Shown one piece after another: positions 14,846 to 18,138 of a stretch of DNA of 18,138 nt. Below the pieces are notes generated by a model that was not told the origin of the DNA, made no database searches, and saw only the letters and a list, made by a program, of their open reading frames with translations. The DNA is taken from contig SXQV01000108.1 of the NCBI GenBank assembly GCA_005792805.1, forward strand, positions 1-18,138, read 5' to 3'. Position 1 is the stretch's first letter. Each line of letters opens with the position of its first letter. Origin of the DNA: Methylococcaceae bacterium (GTDB lineage: Bacteria > Pseudomonadota > Gammaproteobacteria > Methylococcales > Methylococcaceae). A program made the position numbers and the translations under genes.

Positions 14846-15699
14846 GCCGTCTGACCCCGGGACTGGGGACCGTTTACGATCTTCACTCCCACTCGACCGC
14901 TTCGGATGGTTTTTACTCACCGACGGATTTGGTGTTGCGCGCTGCTGCGGCCGGGATAAAGGTGTTGGGTCTGACTGACCACGATACGACGGCGGGGTTG
15001 CCTGAAGCCGGCCTTGCGGTGCAGGAGGCGGGCATTCACCTCATTCCGGGGGTGGAGGTTTCGGTCACTTGGGAAAAGAAAACCCTGCATGTGGTTGGAT
15101 TGAATATCGATGCTCGTCATGCACCGCTGCAGGCTGGATTGTGCCAGCTGGAGGCGATCAGAGCCGACCGTGCCAGGGAAATGGGTGACCGCTTGGCCAA
15201 AACGGGTGTCTTTGGGATTTTCGAGGAGGCCAAAGCCATGGCCGGTACGGGCATGATTACGCGGACGCACTTTGCCCACTGCCTCGTCCGGAGGGAGCTC
15301 GCTGCCGATGTAAGGGATGTGTTTGGCCGCTATTTGACCGCCGGCAAACCCGGGTATGTCCCCACTCGCTGGGCGGATATTACTGTGGCAATTCACTGGA
15401 TACGGGATGCCGGCGGGGTGGCCGTGCTGGCCCATCCGCATCGCTACCAATTGACTGGCAGCTGGCTGCGCCGTTTGCTGGGTGAATTCAAGGAGATGGG
15501 CGGCGAGGGTCTGGAGGTGTTGTCTGGCACTGCCTCACCCGGCGAAGTTCAGTCCAGCGCCGCGCTGGCGTTGCGTTTCGGTTTGTTGGCCTCCTGTGGT
15601 TCCGATTTTCATGGTCCCGATGAGGGGTGGCCCAAGCTGGGGCGTCTGCCCGCTCTCCCCGCTGGGCTGGAGCCCATCTGGAATGCCTGGGAAAAATAA
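14842..15699 (+). CDS. rnm: PHP-domain phosphoesterase, RNase AM (YciV/TrpH) type
   Basis: A 285-aa metal-dependent phosphoesterase. The PHP motifs are all present: DLHSHS (13-18), TDHDT (45-49), Glu72 in PGVEVS, His83, the segment RTHFAHCLV (141-149), AHPHR (197-201) and SCGSDFHGP (251-259), together forming a trinuclear metal site. The closest characterised member is E. coli RNase AM (formerly YciV), a 5'-3' exonuclease that trims short RNA ends and matures rRNA 5' ends. Activity on nucleotide monophosphates has been reported for other relatives. It overlaps the ABC transporter stop by 4 bases (ATGA), so translation is coupled, though a shared role is not obvious. The length fits the family. 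Confidence 0.85.
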   Translation: MSRLTPGLGTVYDLHSHSTASDGFYSPTDLVLRAAAAGIKVLGLTDHDTTAGLPEAGLAVQEAGIHLIPGVEVSVTWEKKTLHVVGLNIDARHAPLQAGLCQLEAIRADRAREMGDRLAKTGVFGIFEEAKAMAGTGMITRTHFAHCLVRRELAADVRDVFGRYLTAGKPGYVPTRWADITVAIHWIRDAGGVAVLAHPHRYQLTGSWLRRLLGEFKEMGGEGLEVLSGTASPGEVQSSAALALRFGLLASCGSDFHGPDEGWPKLGRLPALPAGLEPIWNAWEK

Positions 15700-15709
15700 G
15701 GTTTTGCGG

Positions 15710-16282
15710 GTGTCTGAAGTGCGTTCCCGCTGTGCGTGGGCCGAACGGACCGAGTTGGAGCAGCAATATCACGACACCGAGTGGGGTGTGCCCGAGCATG
15801 ATGATCGACGGCTGTTCGAGTTTCTGTTGCTTGAAGGTGCGCAGGCCGGGCTTTCTTGGGTAACGGTGCTCCGCAAGCGAGAGGCATACCGAATCGCCTT
15901 TGATGGATTCGATCCCGCAAGGGTCGCGAGATACGAAGAGGAGAAAGTCGCCGACCTGATGCGGAATCCCGGCCTCATTCGTAATCAGCTGAAAGTTGCA
16001 TCGGCCGTGAACAATGCACGGGCATTTGAGCGAGTTCGGGACCGGTTCGGCAGTTTTGATAGCTTTCTATGGCGTTTCGTCGATGGCTGTCCCACCAATA
16101 ACGTCTGGCCCACCCTCGCGGACTTGCCTCCCCGTTCGCCTACCTCTGATCGGCTTAGCAAGGAGCTGAAAGCGTTGGGATTCACCTTCGTCGGGTCGGT
16201 GATTTGCTATTCCTACATGCAGGCTGTTGGCATGGTTAATGACCATATCGAAGGCTGTTTTCGTATCAGTCCATCGGCTTGA
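15710..16282 (+). CDS. tag: DNA-3-methyladenine glycosylase I (Tag)
   Basis: Removes 3-methyladenine from alkylated DNA, opening base excision repair. I chose the GTG at 15710, giving 190 aa, because a TAAGG Shine-Dalgarno lies 8 bases upstream. An ATG at 15683 would overlap the preceding gene and has no such signal, and a much longer frame from 15482 is only overlap with the PHP gene. The zinc ligands are all present: Cys8 (RCAW), His21 (YHDTEWG), His179 and Cys183 (NDHIEGC). The catalytic-pocket Glu42 in LEGAQAGLSWVTVL also fits. The spacing between these residues equals that of E. coli Tag. It follows the PHP gene by 10 bp. Confidence 0.92.
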   Translation: MSEVRSRCAWAERTELEQQYHDTEWGVPEHDDRRLFEFLLLEGAQAGLSWVTVLRKREAYRIAFDGFDPARVARYEEEKVADLMRNPGLIRNQLKVASAVNNARAFERVRDRFGSFDSFLWRFVDGCPTNNVWPTLADLPPRSPTSDRLSKELKALGFTFVGSVICYSYMQAVGMVNDHIEGCFRISPSA

Positions 16283-16297
16283 GTCTCAGCCCAGTCC

Positions 16298-17101
16298 TCA
16301 CAGCACGAACTTGATACCGATGATCATCAGGAGCGTTGCCAGTATCGGGCGCAAAACTTTCTCCGGAATCCTGGCGCTGAGATGGCTGCCGATGTAAATG
16401 CCGGGTAACGACCCGATCAACAGACTTCCCAGTAATCCGAGATCGACATTGCCCATGTGCATATGGCCTAGCCCAGCGACCGCCGTGAGCGGGATTGCGT
16501 GTGCCAGATCGGTGCCGACAATGCGCACGGTGGCAAGGCGCGGATAGAGAAAGATGAGCGCGATGGTGCCCAAAGCCCCAGCGCCGACCGAAGACAGGGT
16601 GACCAGGATCCCCAGTACCAACCCGACCGTCACGGTCAACGGGGTTTGCCAGCGGCCAAAACGCTCCCTGTGAGTGATGCGTTCGACAGCCGTCTCATCC
16701 TGTTGCCGGCGTGAGAGCAGCCGATTGCGGACGAAGAGAGCCAAAGACGTAAATATCAAGGCCACGCCCAGGCTGGTGGTGATAACCGACGTTACTGCAT
16801 CGTCTTTGGTGAAGACATTTTCCAGGAGGTAAATCACCAGCAGAGCGGCCGGAATGCTGCCCAGGCAAAGCTGTAGCACGATCTTCCACTCCACGGAGCG
16901 GTGTTTGCCGTGGTGTACAAATACGCCACCCGTCTTGGTAAGCGCGGCAAACAGCAGATCCGTTCCTACCGCCGCCTTGGGGGCGTAACCAAAGATAAAC
17001 ACCAGAATGGGCGTCATCAGTGAGCCGCCACCGACACCGGTCAGGCCCACCAGGAAACCCACCAGTAGGCCTGAAATGATCTGTGCCACGTCGAATGTCA
17101 T
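16298..17101 (-). CDS. TSUP-family permease (TauE/SafE)
   Basis: A 267-aa inner-membrane protein with 7-8 hydrophobic helices in two repeats. The repeats show the family glycine motifs LTGVGGGSLMTPIL near the N-terminus and VTLSSVGAGALGTIAL in the second half. TSUP members export sulfite, sulfoacetate or other small sulfur and organic anions; the substrate here is not readable. The start is taken at the second ATG (17101), because the GAGGA Shine-Dalgarno abuts the first ATG (17110) with no spacer but lies 9 bases from the second. The gene ends only 15 bp from the convergent tag stop; no terminator is visible between them. Confidence 0.85.
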   Translation of the reverse strand: MTFDVAQIISGLLVGFLVGLTGVGGGSLMTPILVFIFGYAPKAAVGTDLLFAALTKTGGVFVHHGKHRSVEWKIVLQLCLGSIPAALLVIYLLENVFTKDDAVTSVITTSLGVALIFTSLALFVRNRLLSRRQQDETAVERITHRERFGRWQTPLTVTVGLVLGILVTLSSVGAGALGTIALIFLYPRLATVRIVGTDLAHAIPLTAVAGLGHMHMGNVDLGLLGSLLIGSLPGIYIGSHLSARIPEKVLRPILATLLMIIGIKFVL

Positions 17102-17136
17102 TAAGGTCATTCCTCAAAAAATCAGGGGCGGGTTAC

Positions 17137-17278
17137 CCGACCGGAAACAGCCGCCTCACCCAGGCTAAACGCTAGCCCCGGTTATCCTAGCAGTCAGGTG
17201 TTTGAGTCCCCAAGAATGAATGCGAATAACCTAAAAACTAAATGTTATAAGGGATTGGCGGTGAGGCCTCCCGGTCGG
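17137..17278. repeat. Nested inverted repeats between the TSUP gene and thiC
   Basis: Two collinear 8-bp blocks pair across about 100 bp. CCGACCGG (17137-17144) pairs with CCGGTCGG (17271-17278), and GCCTCACC (17153-17160) pairs with GGTGAGGC (17260-17267). Inside, GGTTAT (17180-17185) pairs with ATAACC (17226-17231), and GGCTA/TAGCC (17163-17177) forms a small hairpin. The blocks are in the right order for one long branched structure. It lies just upstream of the proposed thiC promoter. The meaning is unknown: a structured RNA, an operator-rich region, or the decayed ends of a small mobile element. Confidence 0.45.
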
Positions 17279-17292
17279 CTTCGGCAGTCGGC

Positions 17293-17321
17293 TTGCCAAA
17301 CGTGCGGTCATCGATTAGCTT
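17293..17321 (+). promoter_or_regulatory. Tentative sigma70 promoter for the thiC transcript
   Basis: -35 TTGCCA (17293-17298), a 17-bp spacer, and -10 TAGCTT (17316-17321). The start site would be near 17328, a few bases before the riboswitch P1 helix, which is where it should be. The -10 is weak (3 of 6), hence the low confidence. Confidence 0.4.
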
Positions 17322-17334
17322 AGCCGCCAACCTA

Positions 17335-17429
17335 GGGCTAGGGGTGCCCGGCAGAGTCAAGACGATCAAGTGCCGGGCTGAGACACACCCTTCGAACCTG
17401 ACCCGGTTAGTACCGGCGTAGGAAAGCCT
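17335..17429 (+). ncRNA. TPP riboswitch (THI element) in the thiC leader
   Basis: All conserved parts of the thiamine pyrophosphate aptamer are present in order: GGGGTGC (17341-17347), the invariant CTGAGA (17378-17383), ACCCTTCGAACCTGA, then CCGGTTAGTACCGG and GCGTAGGAAAG. The P3 helix is an exact 8-bp pairing (17346-17353 with 17371-17378). P1 is formed by GGGCT at the start and AGCCT at the end. Downstream, CTCCT (17472-17476) could pair with AGGAG of the thiC Shine-Dalgarno (17505-17509), suggesting that TPP binding blocks translation. I see no T-rich intrinsic terminator between aptamer and gene. Confidence 0.95.
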
Positions 17430-17516
17430 GTTCATGAAGCCGAATCCTTGTCGGCGATCTGTTCAGACTCTCTCCTGCGCTGACATTGATACAGTCTTCC
17501 GCCGAGGAGTTAAGCG

Positions 17517-18138
17517 ATGAACGCCGTCCCTGATACCCACCTGCACGATGCCGTAACTGCCAAGCGCGCGTCCATCCAGCCTTTCGCCGCCTCGGAAAAG
17601 GTGTATGTGCATGGCAGTCGTCCAGATCTGCGCGTCCCCATGCGCAAGGTCAGCCAATCCGATACGCCGACCGGTGCGGGAGCCCAGAAAAATCCGCCCA
17701 TTTACGTCTACGATACTTCCGGTCCTTATACCGATCCCGCCGTGTCGGTCGATTTGCGTCACGGCCTACCCGCGCTGCGCGAGCGCTGGATCGAGGAGCG
17801 CGGGGATACCGAACAGCTGACGGGGCCCAGTTCCAGTTATGGCCATACCCGCCAGAGCGACCCCGCCCTTGGTGCGCTGCGCTTCGAGCATATCCGCAAT
17901 CCGCGCCGCGCCAAGCTCGGCGCCAATGTGACCCAGATGCACTATGCGCGGCAGGGCATCATCACGTCGGAGATGGAATACATCGCCATCCGCGAAAACC
18001 AGAAGCTGGATGCGATTGCCGAAATGTATCGGTTCCAGCATCCGGGCGAGAACTTTGGGGCGGTCATTCCCGAAATCATTACCCCCGAATTCGTGCGTGA
18101 CGAAGTGGCTCGCGGCCGGGCCATCATCCCAAATAACA
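17517..18138 (+). CDS. thiC: Phosphomethylpyrimidine synthase ThiC, N-terminal third (cut by window edge)
   Basis: The first 207 residues of an enzyme usually near 600-650 aa. ThiC converts aminoimidazole ribotide to HMP phosphate, the thiamine pyrimidine, by radical-SAM chemistry. The visible part has the ThiC-associated N-terminal domain (IQPFAASEKVYV), YVYDTSGPYTDP, LPALRERWI, a stretch around the GPSSSYG segment, and NPRRAKLGANVTQMHYARQG, followed by EMEYIAIREN. These are typical of the family. The cluster-binding C-terminal CxxCxxxxC motif lies beyond the edge. The ATG has a GAGGAG ribosome binding site at 7 bases, which is the likely target of the TPP riboswitch upstream. Confidence 0.95.
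   Translation, partial: MNAVPDTHLHDAVTAKRASIQPFAASEKVYVHGSRPDLRVPMRKVSQSDTPTGAGAQKNPPIYVYDTSGPYTDPAVSVDLRHGLPALRERWIEERGDTEQLTGPSSSYGHTRQSDPALGALRFEHIRNPRRAKLGANVTQMHYARQGIITSEMEYIAIRENQKLDAIAEMYRFQHPGENFGAVIPEIITPEFVRDEVARGRAIIPNN

Noticed and set aside
15482..15709. An upstream extension of the Tag reading frame
   Set aside because: It overlaps the conserved C-terminal PHP motif region of the previous gene, and the family length starts near the RCAW zinc ligand; the GTG at 15710 has a well-spaced Shine-Dalgarno.

Overview
The window looks like a chromosomal segment from a gammaproteobacterium. The adjacent fabA-fabB pair for anaerobic-type unsaturated fatty acid synthesis, a ttcA gene, an RNase AM-type PHP protein gene, a Tag glycosylase gene and a TPP riboswitch in front of thiC all fit this. 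The base composition is moderately GC-rich. I see no rRNA, tRNA, CRISPR array, transposase or integrase.

Layout, left to right. (1) 1-1888, minus strand: a GmrSD-like DUF262/DUF1524 protein gene, followed 13 bp downstream by the start of an N6-adenine methyltransferase gene of the type III Mod family that runs off the left edge. This is a defence or restriction-modification locus. (2) 1964-8205, plus strand: a heavy-metal RND efflux operon. It has a small predicted exported protein, an outer-membrane channel (CzcC type), a periplasmic adaptor (CzcB type), an RND pump (CzcA/CusA type) and a DUF3240 protein. The last four genes overlap by 1-4 bases. (3) 8211-9960, minus strand: a TIGR01777-family NAD-dependent epimerase and two very small genes. 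One encodes a 41-aa single-pass membrane protein and the other a 39-aa lipoprotein. Both have recognisable promoters and ribosome binding sites. A long imperfect hairpin follows the first and a canonical intrinsic terminator follows the second. (4) 9987-12621, minus strand: fabA, fabB and ttcA in a tight cluster; ttcA overlaps the end of fabB. (5) 13004-16282, plus strand: an ABC exporter half-transporter, a PHP-domain phosphoesterase (RNase AM type) and Tag (3-methyladenine DNA glycosylase I), packed end to end. (6) 16298-17101, minus strand: a TSUP (TauE/SafE) membrane permease. (7) 17137-18138, plus strand: a region of nested inverted repeats, a TPP riboswitch, and the first third of thiC, cut by the right edge.

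Most genes are recognisable housekeeping or metal-resistance functions. The least explained parts are the two micro-genes with the long hairpin (9224-9843), the small exported protein heading the efflux operon, the DUF262 gene fused into a type III-like methylation locus, the altered membrane motif of the RND pump, and the nested inverted repeats between the TSUP gene and thiC. No database search was possible; family names rest on recognised motifs and overall sequence resemblance.
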